DNA from: Gulosibacter chungangensis | GTDB lineage: Bacteria; Actinomycetota; Actinomycetes; Actinomycetales; Microbacteriaceae | Length of the DNA: 64,000 bases | Assembly: GCF_008831155.1 (NCBI RefSeq) | Contig: NZ_WBKB01000005.1 | Coordinates: forward strand, 186,001-250,000 | Direction of reading: 5' to 3' | In this document: in pieces, positions 34,903 to 43,502 of the stretch | How positions within the stretch are numbered: the first letter of the stretch is position 1 | Layout of the letters: every line of letters begins with the position of its first letter | Position numbers and translations under genes: made by a program | Notes under the pieces: model-generated | What the model saw: the letters and a program-made list of their open reading frames with translations, nothing else | What the model was told of the DNA's origin: nothing | The model's database searches: none

Positions 34903-36438
34903 ATGTGTGCACGCCCGATAATGCCGAAGATCGACGTCGGCGAGATACCGAGTGAGGATGCACTCGCACTTCCCGACGGCAGTATTGACACGGCATTGGA
35001 AAAGTTGCCGGATATCGTCTCCGCGGCCATGGAGCGCAGGGATGTGCCCGGTATTGCCGTGGCGGTCGTGCACGGCGGTGAGACAGTGTTTGCCGAAGGC
35101 TATGGCGTGCGGAAGAAGAACGAAAGCGCCACGGTTGATGCGAACACTGTGTTCCAAATAGCGTCCGTCTCCAAACCGATCAGCGCGACTGTCGCGGCGA
35201 CACAAGTCACGCAGAAAGTCATCAAATGGGACACTCCGGTCTCTGAGGTGTTGCCGGAATTCGAACTCGCAGACCCCTGGGTCACCGAACACGTCACAGT
35301 TGGCGATTTCTTCGCGCACCGCACCGGACTTCCTTTCGCGGCCGGTGACTCGCTTGAAGATATCGGGTACGACCGTGAATACGTCCTGGACCACCTACGG
35401 CATCAGCCGCTCGCGCCACTGGGAACGAGCTATGCCTACGTGAATTTCGGCATCACGGTTGGTGCTGAAGCCGTGGCGAGCGCAGCGGGAACGGAGTGGG
35501 AGACGCTTGCCGATGAACAGCTCTTTACGCCACTTGGAATGTCGTCCACCAGCTTCCGCTATGACGATTTCCTCTCCCGAGATAACCGGGCGACGTTGCA
35601 CACGCTGACCGCGGAGGGAGAATTCGAAGCGCTCTACGAACGCAACAACGATGCGGCGTCGCCAGCCGGTGGAGTCTCCTCGAGCGTCACCGATCTTGCG
35701 GAGTGGATGAAATTACTGCTCGCCGACGGAACTTATGGCGGCGCCCCGTTGATCTCACCCGCAGCACTGCTTCCGGCTGTGAGCCCGCAGAACTTCTCTT
35801 CCAAGCCACAGACAATGACGCAGCGTGCCGGGCAGTACGGGTTTGGATTCGGTGTTGGGGTGCAGCCCGGCGGACGCGTGAGTTTGAGTCATTCTGGCGC
35901 GTTCGTGCTCGGGGCTGCGACGAATTTCCAATTGCTCCCTTCCGTGGATATCGGGATCATTGTGCTCACTAACGCGGCACCCATCGGTGTGGCGGAAGCA
36001 ATCGCGACCGAGTTCCTCGACATCGTTCAGTTCGGGCAGAGCACACGCGACTGGCTCACCGACTACGGGCACGCGACAGCCCAATACCAAGAACCGGCGG
36101 GTGACCTTTCGGGTGTTGAGCGGCCGAGCGATCCGGCGCAGCCCGGCCCCCTGTCCACCTATATCGGTGAATATTCGAATGACTATTACGGTACGGCCAC
36201 GGTGACCGAGCAGGATGGTGCACTCAGCGTTGCGATTGGCCCGGCTGGTGTGATGGTGATCCCGCTCGAACCGTGGGACAGCGATGTATTTGCCTTCACC
36301 CCCACGGGCGAAAACGCTCCGGCGGGATCCTTCTCCTCCGCTGCGTTCACGGTCGAAGACGGGACTGCCACCACGATGACTCTGGACTTTTTCAATGCGG
36401 AGCCAGGCCTGCTTGGTACCTGGATGCGCGTCGAGTGA
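34903..36438 (+). CDS. Serine hydrolase (beta-lactamase class C/DAP-type)
   Basis: This 511-residue protein carries the serine beta-lactamase/transpeptidase-like fold. The catalytic motif SVSK is at residues 88-91, the YxN motif YVN at 179-181, and HSG replaces KTG near residue 330. A C-terminal beta-rich extension (about 390-511) resembles the domain attached to several DAP or EstB-like members. No signal peptide is evident, so it may act in the cytoplasm. Candidate functions are D-aminopeptidase, esterase or beta-lactamase-like. ATG 34903 is preceded by GACAGGAT; upstream in-frame Mets give atypical residues. Confidence 0.82.
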   Translation: MCARPIMPKIDVGEIPSEDALALPDGSIDTALEKLPDIVSAAMERRDVPGIAVAVVHGGETVFAEGYGVRKKNESATVDANTVFQIASVSKPISATVAATQVTQKVIKWDTPVSEVLPEFELADPWVTEHVTVGDFFAHRTGLPFAAGDSLEDIGYDREYVLDHLRHQPLAPLGTSYAYVNFGITVGAEAVASAAGTEWETLADEQLFTPLGMSSTSFRYDDFLSRDNRATLHTLTAEGEFEALYERNNDAASPAGGVSSSVTDLAEWMKLLLADGTYGGAPLISPAALLPAVSPQNFSSKPQTMTQRAGQYGFGFGVGVQPGGRVSLSHSGAFVLGAATNFQLLPSVDIGIIVLTNAAPIGVAEAIATEFLDIVQFGQSTRDWLTDYGHATAQYQEPAGDLSGVERPSDPAQPGPLSTYIGEYSNDYYGTATVTEQDGALSVAIGPAGVMVIPLEPWDSDVFAFTPTGENAPAGSFSSAAFTVEDGTATTMTLDFFNAEPGLLGTWMRVE

Positions 36439-36548
36439 GGCGACAATCTGCATCCGGGTTAGGAGACAATCGGATGACGTCAGAGCGGCGTTATCAACCG
36501 CGACCGTTTTGAACCATGCCTCACCCGACCGAGAGAAGGGTCCCGCCC

Positions 36549-37334
36549 GTGACGCAGCGCATCTTCGATACCCACCTGCATATCATCGACCCTGCGCACC
36601 CGCTGGTAGAGAACAACGGGTTCATGCCAGCTCCGTTCACTGTGGCCGACTACCAGTCAAGGATTAAAGGGTTGGGCGTGGCCGGTGGCGCCGTCGTATC
36701 CGGTTCCTTCCAAGCGTTCGACCAGGGCTACCTTATCGATGCGCTCCGAGCCCTCGGCCCGAGCTATGTTGGGGTGACTCAGATCCCCGTGACTACCAGC
36801 GACCGAGAGATTCTCAATTTGCATGAGGCTGGTGTGCGCGCGGTTCGATTCAACGTCGCTCGCGGAGGGTCCGCAGATCTTGACGAACTGGAACGGCTCA
36901 CCCGCCGTGTCCATGAGCTCGCAGGATGGCACGCCGAACTCTACATCGACGCCCGCTCCATCGACGAGGATCTCTCGCGCCGGATCGCGGCGTTGCCTTC
37001 GGTGAGTATCGACCACCTCGGCATGCACGAGGACGGTCTGCCGAACCTACTGCGCCTGGTTGAGCAAGGAGTGAAGGTGAAGGCCACGGGTTTCGGCCGC
37101 ATCAACCTTGACCCTGAGGAAGTGATCAAGGCGATTATCGAGGTTGATCCGACCGCGCTCATGGTCGGTACTGATCTGCCCTCCACCCGTGCGCGTCGCC
37201 CGTTTCAGGATGAGGATCTCGAAGTTATCAGGCGAGCCCTGGCCCCCGAGCACGTCGCCGCAGTGTTCTGGCGCAACGCCGCCGCCTTCTATCTAGGTTC
37301 CTCAGTGGCAGATGGTGAACGCGTCAACGCCTAG
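36549..37334 (+). CDS. Amidohydrolase family TIM-barrel metal hydrolase
   Basis: This protein of about 261 residues begins RIFDTHLHIIDP, the N-terminal HxH metal motif of the amidohydrolase superfamily. LYIDARSID, SIDHLG and VGTDLPSTRARRP follow, with a late Asp typical of the 2-pyrone-4,6-dicarboxylate lactonase-like branch. The reaction is not determined. GTG 36549 is preferred since AGAAGG is upstream; an ATG at 36516 is an alternative. Confidence 0.78.
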   Translation: MTQRIFDTHLHIIDPAHPLVENNGFMPAPFTVADYQSRIKGLGVAGGAVVSGSFQAFDQGYLIDALRALGPSYVGVTQIPVTTSDREILNLHEAGVRAVRFNVARGGSADLDELERLTRRVHELAGWHAELYIDARSIDEDLSRRIAALPSVSIDHLGMHEDGLPNLLRLVEQGVKVKATGFGRINLDPEEVIKAIIEVDPTALMVGTDLPSTRARRPFQDEDLEVIRRALAPEHVAAVFWRNAAAFYLGSSVADGERVNA

Positions 37335-37421
37335 TCTTGGGAAGTAAAAAAAGAGGAGAGGTCCAAACCGGACAGAGAATAGAGAGGTGACTCTTGTCGA
37401 GGGTTTGAACCTCAGCGGATG

Positions 37422-37586
37422 CTAGGCGCGGCCGAGGCCTTCGTTGCGGCGTTCATCCTGCGAACCGAGGTCAGTACGCTCTCCGCCCTGGCCCTCGAAT
37501 GCTTCATCGCGAAGCTCTTGACGGTGCTCTTCCTGCTCGCGACGTTCTTCGCGAAGTTCCTCGTTCTTGTCCTGGCTCTGGCTCAT
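37422..37586 (-). CDS. Nested small charged protein at end of the GH16-like frame
   Basis: A 54-residue, Glu/Arg/Gln-rich protein (MSQSQDKNEELREERREQ...) starts at ATG 37586, preceded by GAAAGGATCACCC. It is in the same frame as the upstream GH16-like gene and shares its stop. High charge and low hydrophobicity suggest a soluble, perhaps disordered or coiled-coil protein. It could be expressed independently as well as in the fusion. Confidence 0.5.
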   Translation of the reverse strand: MSQSQDKNEELREERREQEEHRQELRDEAFEGQGGERTDLGSQDERRNEGLGRA

Positions 37587-38324
37587 GGGTGATCCTTTCG
37601 TTTTGGTCATGGTACTGAGCAGACCTGCAGTTATGCCGTTTGGGCGCTGTACGGTGCCTTGCCTCGAAGGACGGTATTCGAAACCGTCAACGACGATGGT
37701 GTGCGCTCGTGTGGGTTTCGCTCCGCGAAAGAGCCAGAGATTCGTGCGCGGAGCGACGCCGCCACCTGGCGTCGCGACATCATCGCCCGCATATGACCAT
37801 TCGGCTTGAGTGGACCCGAAGGAGCTCCGGAATTGCACTCGTTGTGGCGACCAGGTCAGCAAGTGCTCACTACGCCCCATGCCGGGCGTGAAACGCTCGA
37901 TTGCGGGGCGGCTGGGCGAGGGCCGCTGCACGGCGAAACTTCCGGTCACGGGATCCCACGCCTTGCCCCAACGAGAGAACTCGATGTCGAGTTCTCGATT
38001 GGCCTGCGCATCCTCATCCGACCAGGTGAAAAGGCCCAGCACCGTTGCTGCTTCGTAGTCGAGAACCGTGGATTTCAGCGACCAATAGTACGTGCCGTAT
38101 CCGAACTCACCCACGCCGATCACTTCGGAGCAGGACCATCCGCTGGTCGACCGAGCGATGCTCAGCTGAAGCCGCCCAGCAGAATCGACCCGGACATTCG
38201 CAGCGGAGAACAGATTTGGGCCGGGCCCGACCGGCACTGTTGACGCTTTCACCCGCCAAAAACGATCAGCGAAGCGGATAGTTGACGCGCCCTCGTCGGA
38301 CACGAATCGATCCTCGTGCGACAT
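37422..38324 (-). CDS. GH16-like protein fused to a small charged protein
   Basis: This 300-residue reading frame is a GH16-like beta-jelly-roll protein. The active-site motif ELDIEF is at residues 111-116 (Glu111, Asp113, Glu115), with tryptophan-rich strands (SGWSC, TYYWSL) before it. Residues 1-230 make up this part. No signal peptide is seen, unusual for an extracellular glucanase. Without a stop codon it continues into a 54-residue charged tail (from residue 247) that also has its own ATG and ribosome-binding site. Length of the GH16 part is near the family minimum. Confidence 0.6.
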   Translation of the reverse strand: MSHEDRFVSDEGASTIRFADRFWRVKASTVPVGPGPNLFSAANVRVDSAGRLQLSIARSTSGWSCSEVIGVGEFGYGTYYWSLKSTVLDYEAATVLGLFTWSDEDAQANRELDIEFSRWGKAWDPVTGSFAVQRPSPSRPAIERFTPGMGRSEHLLTWSPQRVQFRSSFGSTQAEWSYAGDDVATPGGGVAPRTNLWLFRGAKPTRAHTIVVDGFEYRPSRQGTVQRPNGITAGLLSTMTKTKGSPMSQSQDKNEELREERREQEEHRQELRDEAFEGQGGERTDLGSQDERRNEGLGRA

Positions 38325-38378
38325 GTCGCAACGATATCGCGCAGGACCGAGTATCGGCTGCGCCGCGTGCGCGCGGAG

Positions 38379-39008
38379 CTAGGTCGTTTCGGAATCGGTG
38401 ACCGGTTGCCGTAGCAGGGTGCGCATCCGGTCAGGGGCGACCTTGCGGACATCACTGAAGTAAATTTCATGATGTTTGCCGCTGGGGCGCAGCCGATTTG
38501 CTGGAATGAACTCGGAGTGCATGCGCTCTAGGATCGGGGCCTCGTCATCGAAGGAGCCGAGGTGAAGGGTTTGTACGCAGCGTCCCTCTGTGAGGGTTTC
38601 GAGCCGCACATCAGCCAATCGGGAAGGCTTATTCTTTGCCCCGGCTTGCTCGACGGCGTGCAGGAAGGTTTCGTGATCGAGCCAGTCCGGAACCATGAGC
38701 ATCATCGTCCAATCCCACTGGGACTTATCTCGTGACGTGGTAAAAGCGGCCATGTCTTCGGCCCACCACAAGCCCTCGAGCGGGGGTACGACGTAGTCGC
38801 GATCAAGTTCCCGTTTGCTGATGAACTTCAGTTTGTAAGCGACGGGGTACAGTGCGCTGATCGCCTCTGTATATGCCGGGGTGGTGTTGGGATCACCGTG
38901 ACCGTCGACCATGAGGTACTGCATTTCGGGCACATCAACGATGCGGAACGCATCGCGCCGCGCTTGATAGCTGTCCAGGGTCTTCTTGAAATCGATTATC
39001 TCGGCCAT
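38379..39008 (-). CDS. GyrI-like small-molecule binding domain protein
   Basis: This 209-residue protein begins MAEIIDFKKTLDSYQARRD and contains VPEMQYLMVDGHGDPN. These are landmarks of the GyrI-like/SOUL-type domain family, which binds small molecules and often accompanies drug-resistance regulators. ATG 39008 starts the conserved sequence; a longer frame runs back through an ATG at 39050 and then tRNA-His, which is not plausible. Function unknown. Confidence 0.8.
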   Translation of the reverse strand: MAEIIDFKKTLDSYQARRDAFRIVDVPEMQYLMVDGHGDPNTTPAYTEAISALYPVAYKLKFISKRELDRDYVVPPLEGLWWAEDMAAFTTSRDKSQWDWTMMLMVPDWLDHETFLHAVEQAGAKNKPSRLADVRLETLTEGRCVQTLHLGSFDDEAPILERMHSEFIPANRLRPSGKHHEIYFSDVRKVAPDRMRTLLRQPVTDSETT

Positions 39009-39070
39009 GGGGTACCGGGCCCGACGATCGAGCCACGACCTTTCTGTCATGCAGAAGCCTAGCCAGCGTG

Positions 39071-39103
39071 AGAAGGCCCGAGTCCATCGGACTCGGGCCT
39101 TCT
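39071..39103 (-). terminator. Terminator hairpin downstream of tRNA-His
   Basis: AGAAGGCCCGAGTCC (39071-39085) and GGACTCGGGCCTTCT (39089-39103) are perfectly complementary over 15 bases around a 3-base loop. It directly follows the tRNA-His 3' end on the minus strand. A clear U-run is missing but TTCT closes the stem. Confidence 0.7.
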
Positions 39104-39106
39104 TAT

Positions 39107-39183
39107 TGGGGTGAGTAACGGGGCTTGAACCCGCGACCTCCTGGACCACAACCAAGCGCTCTACCAACTGAGCTATACCCACC
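39107..39183 (-). tRNA. tRNA-His (GTG anticodon)
   Basis: The minus strand reads GTGGGTATAGCTCAGTTGGT and folds into a cloverleaf. The acceptor GTGGGTA pairs with TACTCAC. A G at -1 (39183) pairs with C73, as is diagnostic for tRNA-His, and the anticodon loop is TTGTGGT. The CCA end is encoded (39109-39107). The 76-base canonical gene is 39107-39182. Confidence 0.97.
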
Positions 39184-39223
39184 GTGCTGACCACCCTGCG
39201 GCAGCCAACCATGAGATCCTACA

Positions 39224-39853
39224 TCATTTTTTCAGGTAGGGCGAAAACGACTCCACGACGGCCTCTGCGGTTGCCTTCAACGACTTCGAATCCGGGCCCG
39301 GCTGCGGCACGCACATCGCCTCGCGGTAGTAGCGAAGCTCACGGATTGATTCGAGAATGTCAGCAGTGGCACGGTGCCCGCCGTTCTTTACCGGGGAGTT
39401 GAAGTAGACCCGCGGGTACCAGCGGCGCGAAAGCTCCTTGAGTGTCGACACGTCGATATTGCGGTAGTGCAGGTATGCATCCAGCGCTGGCATCTGCCGA
39501 TTGATGAACATCCGGTCGGTGCCGATCGTGTTGCCCGCGAGCGGTGCCTGGCGCTCTGCCGGGACGAACCGCTTGATGTAGTCGAGGACCTGTTCCTCAG
39601 CCTCCGCCATCGTGACACCGTTCGGCATCTCTTCGATCAGGCCCGAGGTCGTGTGCATATTCGTCACGAACTCGTTCATGTTCTCGAGCGCCTTCTCGGA
39701 CGGCTTAATGACGATGTCCAGCCCCTCTTCCTCGATGAGGTTCAGTTCAAAGTCGGTCACGAAGACCGCGATTTCGCAGATCTCATCGATTTCGACATCG
39801 AGGCCGGTCATCTCACAGTCGATCCAAACTAGGCGGTCTTGTGCATTACTCAT
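39224..39853 (-). CDS. orn: Oligoribonuclease
   Basis: This 209-residue DEDDh 3'-5' exoribonuclease degrades 2-5 nt RNAs and nanoRNA. The first exonuclease motif is WIDCEMTGLD (Asp12, Glu14), followed by the N-terminal-to-centre GNTIGTDRMFINRQMP and the later HRATADILESIRELRYYR with the histidine and final aspartate. Length is slightly over the usual 180 residues because of a short C-terminal extension. It lies between tRNA-His and tRNA-Arg. Confidence 0.95.
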   Translation of the reverse strand: MSNAQDRLVWIDCEMTGLDVEIDEICEIAVFVTDFELNLIEEEGLDIVIKPSEKALENMNEFVTNMHTTSGLIEEMPNGVTMAEAEEQVLDYIKRFVPAERQAPLAGNTIGTDRMFINRQMPALDAYLHYRNIDVSTLKELSRRWYPRVYFNSPVKNGGHRATADILESIRELRYYREAMCVPQPGPDSKSLKATAEAVVESFSPYLKK

Positions 39854-39949
39854 GGTCCCTAATCGTAGTGATGTGTGGGGGAGCGCGAGTCAGGAAGGCG
39901 CGGCGACAGGATGCTGGGCACAATTCCTCTATCCTGGTATCTGCACGAT

Positions 39950-40025
39950 GCCTCCGTAGCTCAGTGGATAGAGCAGCGGCCTTCTAATCCGCCGGTCACA
40001 GGTTCGAATCCTGTCGGGGGCGCCA
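39950..40025 (+). tRNA. tRNA-Arg (TCT anticodon)
   Basis: GCCTCCGTAGCTCAGTGGAT folds as a cloverleaf with the acceptor GCCTCCG paired to CGGGGGC (40015-40021). The anticodon loop is CTTCTAA (anticodon TCT). CCA is encoded at 40023-40025. The 3' part overlaps the end of a truncated EamA reading frame on the opposite strand. Confidence 0.97.
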
Positions 40026-40462
40026 TTGTGGCTTCATTGTCGTTGGTCTCAAACCACTCGCAGACACGAGGGCGTCGCTCAATACGATCAGGCCGATGCC
40101 GACCCACTCGTAGAGCTGCAGCGCCTGTTGCAGCAGGATCCAGCCAGCAAGGGCTGCCCACACCGGGTTCACACTTGTGAGCGTGCTGAACACGGAAGCG
40201 GGGACGCGCCGCAAGGACAGCAAGTCCGCGGCATAGGGAATTACCGATGAGAGCACTCCGCAGGCGACTGCGAGCAGGATGCTTTCGGCGGTGGGAAGGT
40301 GAAACACGAACCAGACTGCCGCAATCGGTGTCCAAGCCGCGGCGGTGAGGACGCTCGCAGCAGCGGTACCTTGCAGTCCAGGAAGCTGCCTTCCGAGTGA
40401 CCGATTCAGCAAAATGTATGCCGCCCAAGCTGCCGCGGCTAGTAACGCGAGACCTACTTGGC
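39996..40462 (-). pseudogene. EamA/RhtA-type transporter remnant, N-terminal half deleted
   Basis: About 150 residues remain of a DMT-superfamily (EamA) transporter. GLALLAAAAWAAYILLNRSLG and the final segment VFSTLTSVNPVWAALAGWIL match the second half of EamA/RhtA proteins. The first half is missing, ending at the junction near 40455-40462, which adjoins a LysR remnant on the other strand. The frame runs into the tRNA-Arg gene at its 3' end. Some transcription could persist but a functional ten-helix transporter is not possible. Confidence 0.75.
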
Positions 40463-41047
40463 TATGCCTGGGCAGCACTCGGCAAACACACCCCGAAGCT
40501 GCTGCGGGACTGGGAATCCGCGCATCCCGACCGTGAGCTGCGGCTGGTCCGACACAACTCGCCCACGGGCGGACTGTGTGAAGGCTCCTGCGATGTGGCC
40601 ATCGTGCGACGGTCGGTTGAGGACGCTCAATTCGATTCCGTCATCGTCGGCCTCGAGAAGCGAATGATCGCATTCGCCGCCGATGACGCGCAGTGGTCCA
40701 GACGCCGCCAGCTGACCATGTCGGAAGTTGCCGATCGGCCCATCCTGATGGATCCGCGTACCGGCACCACGAACATGCAGCTCTGGGCGGGCGTGGATCA
40801 CCAGCCACAATTCATCGAGTCCTTTGACGTGGATGAATGGCTCAACACGATTGCCGCAGGGCACGGTGTTGGGACGACCGCGGAGGCAACTGCACACCAC
40901 CACGCTCGACCTGGCGTGGTGTTCCGGCCGATCAAAGACAGCCCGCGGATTCCCGTGCGCTTGGCGTGGTGGCGCGAGAATCCGCCCGGGGGCCTCACGG
41001 AACTCGTGGATGCGGTGACCAAACTGTACGCGGCCGCGCGCAACTAG
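40454..41047 (+). pseudogene. LysR family regulator remnant, HTH deleted
   Basis: About 198 residues match the effector-binding domain of a LysR regulator from DLLGYAWAALGKHTPKLL onward, including LVRHNSPTGGLCEGSCDVAI. The N-terminal helix-turn-helix (about 60-90 residues) is absent. The frame may start at an ATG at 40397, but the added residues do not resemble LysR. It is divergent from, and abuts, the EamA remnant, so one deletion likely removed both N-termini and the control region. Confidence 0.75.
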
Positions 41048-41104
41048 GCGTTTGCTGGCGTTTCGGCGTTTGCAAATGTTCGTCGGCCACTCAAGACTGA
41101 TGGC

Positions 41105-42148
41105 ATGGTGGAGCAGAAAACAGCCGAACGGATGCGTGTTCCAGTGATCGCAGTGACCGGTCACCTCGGTTCTGGTAAGACTTCGCTCTTGAACCACCTG
41201 CTACGTGAGCCCGGTGCCCGGATTGGTGTGGTCATCAATGACTTCGGCGAGCTCAACGTCGACGCGGCCCTCGTTACCGGTCAGGTTGATCAAGCGGCGG
41301 CAATTTCCGGCGGCTGTCTGTGTTGCCTGCCGAATGCTGGCGGTTTGGATGACGCCCTGCAGCAACTCTCACAACCGAAACTGCGGCTGGATGCGATCAT
41401 CGTGGAAGCTAGCGGTGTCGCCGACCCGGTCGCGCTGGCCCGCATCATTCAGTTCAGCGACGTCGGAAACGTTCGTCTCGGTGGCGTCGTGGAAGTGATC
41501 GACGCGGTAGAGCACTTCCGCACGGTCGATACCGAGCCAATCCCGCCCTCACGCTATGCCGTCACAACCCTCGCCGTGATTGGGAAGACAGACCTGTTGA
41601 CTGCGGCTGAGCGAGAGGCGGTATCAGCACGCATCCGCGACAGGATTCGCGAACGAAACCCCGACGTCTACACCGTCACGGCCGACTACGGCCGCATCGA
41701 CCCGCAGCTGGTCTTCGACACCGTCACCGAAGAAGACCCGCTCGACCAGCTCCCGATTGCGCAACTGCTGCGGGAAGAAGCAGCCCAGGACCACACCGGT
41801 CACCAACATGCCAGTTCGGTGTCGCGAGAGTTTGCCGAGACGGTGTTGCCGGGCGCGCTGGTGGATCTGCTCGAGAACCCGCCCGCCGGTGCCTATCGGA
41901 TGAAGGGAAGGCTGCGGGTGCGCGGGCCGCGACAACCGCGTGGCTACTTGGTGAACGTGGTCGGCCGCAGCGTGCAAGTGGAGCGGCTGCGCGAAGTTCC
42001 CGAAGCCGGGGAGCTCGTGGTCATCGGTATGGACTTGGCTACGGATGCTGCGGCAGCGAGCCTCGAGGCGCTCGCGGCAGCGGATGGTGGCAGCCCCGAT
42101 AAAGAGGGTTTGGCGCGGCTAGAACGCCACCGACGCCTGAGCGAATGA
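41105..42148 (+). CDS. CobW/ZNG1-type GTP-binding metal chaperone
   Basis: This 347-residue G3E-family P-loop GTPase has GHLGSGKTSLLNHLL (Walker A at 19-26) and the metal-binding CxCC motif GGCLCCLP (Cys69, Cys71, Cys72). Further landmarks are VEASGVADP and the switch-like DVGNVRLGGVVEVIDA. A C-terminal CobW domain (roughly residues 240-340) with RMKGRLRVRGP follows. COG0523 members deliver zinc or cobalt to client proteins; the metal is not determined here. A histidine-containing segment (DHTGHQHASS) around 225-235 may bind metal too. Confidence 0.85.
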   Translation: MVEQKTAERMRVPVIAVTGHLGSGKTSLLNHLLREPGARIGVVINDFGELNVDAALVTGQVDQAAAISGGCLCCLPNAGGLDDALQQLSQPKLRLDAIIVEASGVADPVALARIIQFSDVGNVRLGGVVEVIDAVEHFRTVDTEPIPPSRYAVTTLAVIGKTDLLTAAEREAVSARIRDRIRERNPDVYTVTADYGRIDPQLVFDTVTEEDPLDQLPIAQLLREEAAQDHTGHQHASSVSREFAETVLPGALVDLLENPPAGAYRMKGRLRVRGPRQPRGYLVNVVGRSVQVERLREVPEAGELVVIGMDLATDAAAASLEALAAADGGSPDKEGLARLERHRRLSE

Positions 42149-42192
42149 CCCCGCGGTCGAGGAAAAGCTGCCGTACGTGAAACAATTTCGGG

Positions 42193-42975
42193 ATGCACGA
42201 GCAAAACCCGCAGGCGGTAGAAACCGCGTATCTATCGATCGGCGAATCCGAGATGTACTCGGAGGTTGCCGGCGCGGGGGAGCCGGTGCTCTTTCTGCAC
42301 GGCGGTTTTTGCTCGATCGAGTCGCTTCGCGCGCAGCAGGATGCACTGCTCGGCGACTTTCGGGTGTTCGCCTTCGAGCGTCCCGGGCACGGTCGCACGG
42401 CCGATATAGAGGGCGACTATCACTACGCGCGGTGGCTGACGGATACCCTCGCCTATCTTGATGCGCAGGGCCTGTCGGATGCGCACATCGTTGGGTATAG
42501 CGACGGCGCGATCCTGGGGTTGCTGCTCGCAATGGCGCATCCGGAAAGGGTGCGCTCGGTGGTGGCGATCGGCGCGAACCTCGACCCGAGCGTGTTTAGC
42601 GACCCGAGCGATGAGGATGCGCTGCTCTCACCTCCCGACGACGGCGAAGACAAAGACGGCCTGGAGCGGATGCATTACGCTCGGCTCTCGCCGGACGGCC
42701 CCGAACATGCTCAGACGGTGATCGATAAGCTCCTGCGGTTGTGGTCGAGTGAACCGAATATCGATCCGGCCGAGCTTTCGCGCATCCACGCTCGAACCCT
42801 AATTATGGCCGGTGACCGGGATCTGATTCCGCCCGCGCACACGCTGCAGATCGCGGCGGCCATTCCGGGTGCACAATTGTGCATTCTGCCGGGCACCAGC
42901 CACTGGCTGCACGCCGAGCGACCGGCGCTCGTGAGTCAGCTGATCCGCGAATTCTTGCTCGAAGAACGACGTTAG
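42193..42975 (+). CDS. Alpha/beta hydrolase
   Basis: This 260-residue alpha/beta-fold hydrolase has the oxyanion region FLHGGFCSIES and the nucleophile elbow GYSDGAI (Ser103). The acid is in LIMAGDRDLIPP and the histidine in GTSHWLH near the end. The substrate is unknown; it resembles small proline-iminopeptidase or esterase-like proteins. The TAG stop at 42973 lies in the first unit of a 17-base tandem array. Confidence 0.85.
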   Translation: MHEQNPQAVETAYLSIGESEMYSEVAGAGEPVLFLHGGFCSIESLRAQQDALLGDFRVFAFERPGHGRTADIEGDYHYARWLTDTLAYLDAQGLSDAHIVGYSDGAILGLLLAMAHPERVRSVVAIGANLDPSVFSDPSDEDALLSPPDDGEDKDGLERMHYARLSPDGPEHAQTVIDKLLRLWSSEPNIDPAELSRIHARTLIMAGDRDLIPPAHTLQIAAAIPGAQLCILPGTSHWLHAERPALVSQLIREFLLEERR

Positions 42976-43072
42976 CTGCGCATCCTCGTTAGGCGAGCAT
43001 GCGCGTTAGCCGCGCATCCGCGTCGCCCGCGCATCCACGTTAGCTGAGCATCCGCGTTAGTCGCGCGACTGC
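42971..43072. repeat. Six 17-bp tandem repeats beginning at the hydrolase stop codon
   Basis: Six consecutive 17-base units start with GTTAG or close variants: 42971-42987, 42988-43004, 43005-43021, 43022-43038, 43039-43055 and 43056-43072. The consensus is about GTTAGCCGCGCATCCGC. The first unit contains the stop codon of the alpha/beta hydrolase. The period is not a multiple of three, so it does not code. The 17-base period and GTTAG core recall the array at 14.9 kb. Confidence 0.8.
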
Positions 43073-43502
43073 CGCAAAGCCACACAAAGTACGGCGCGCC
43101 GAGCCCGTTGAGTCGGGTTCCAACTTCGCCGAGCCGGGCTCCACCTTCGCGGAGCCGGGTTCGGGCTGCGCCGAGTCGGGTTGCGATTGCGCCGAGGCAG
43201 GTTCCGACCGTGCCGAGTCGGGCTCCACCTTCGCGGAGCCGGGTTCGGGCTGCGTCGAGCCGCGTTGCGATTGCGCCGAGGCAGGCTTCGAGCGTGCCGA
43301 GTCGGGCTCTTGCTTGACCGAGCCGGGCACCTTGCACCGAGCGGGGGCGGTAGAACAGCCTGTCTCGGTGCGAAGTACCCGGCTCGATGCCTGAAGTACC
43401 CGGCACGGCACTCAAAGCATGAAGCGCCCGGCTCGACGAGGTCGCTGCATCGGACGCGTGTGAGTCTAGGCCGGTGCACAGCACCGTGGGAGAATGCCAC
43501 GT
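42976..43502. other. 527-bp intergenic region between hydrolase and nadE
   Basis: No gene is supported. The left two-thirds holds a 17-bp and a 21-bp tandem array. The remainder (43338-43502) is unremarkable GC-rich sequence that includes the nadE ribosome-binding site. Long open frames on the minus strand arise from the 21-bp repeat. Confidence 0.7.
43107..43337. repeat. Eleven 21-bp tandem repeats before nadE
   Basis: Eleven units of 21 bases share the core GCCGAGTCGGGTT or close variants. Units 2-5 and 6-9 are near copies of each other, so an 84-base block was duplicated. The period is 7 codons, so each frame would encode a heptapeptide repeat. No ribosome-binding site or normal start is evident, so this is most likely non-coding. 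Together with the 17-base array it fills the 527-base gap between the hydrolase and nadE. Confidence 0.8.

Noticed and set aside
39050-39212. Upstream extension of the GyrI-like gene through tRNA-His
   Set aside because: The residues are a translation of the tRNA and its terminator; ATG 39008 starts the conserved protein.
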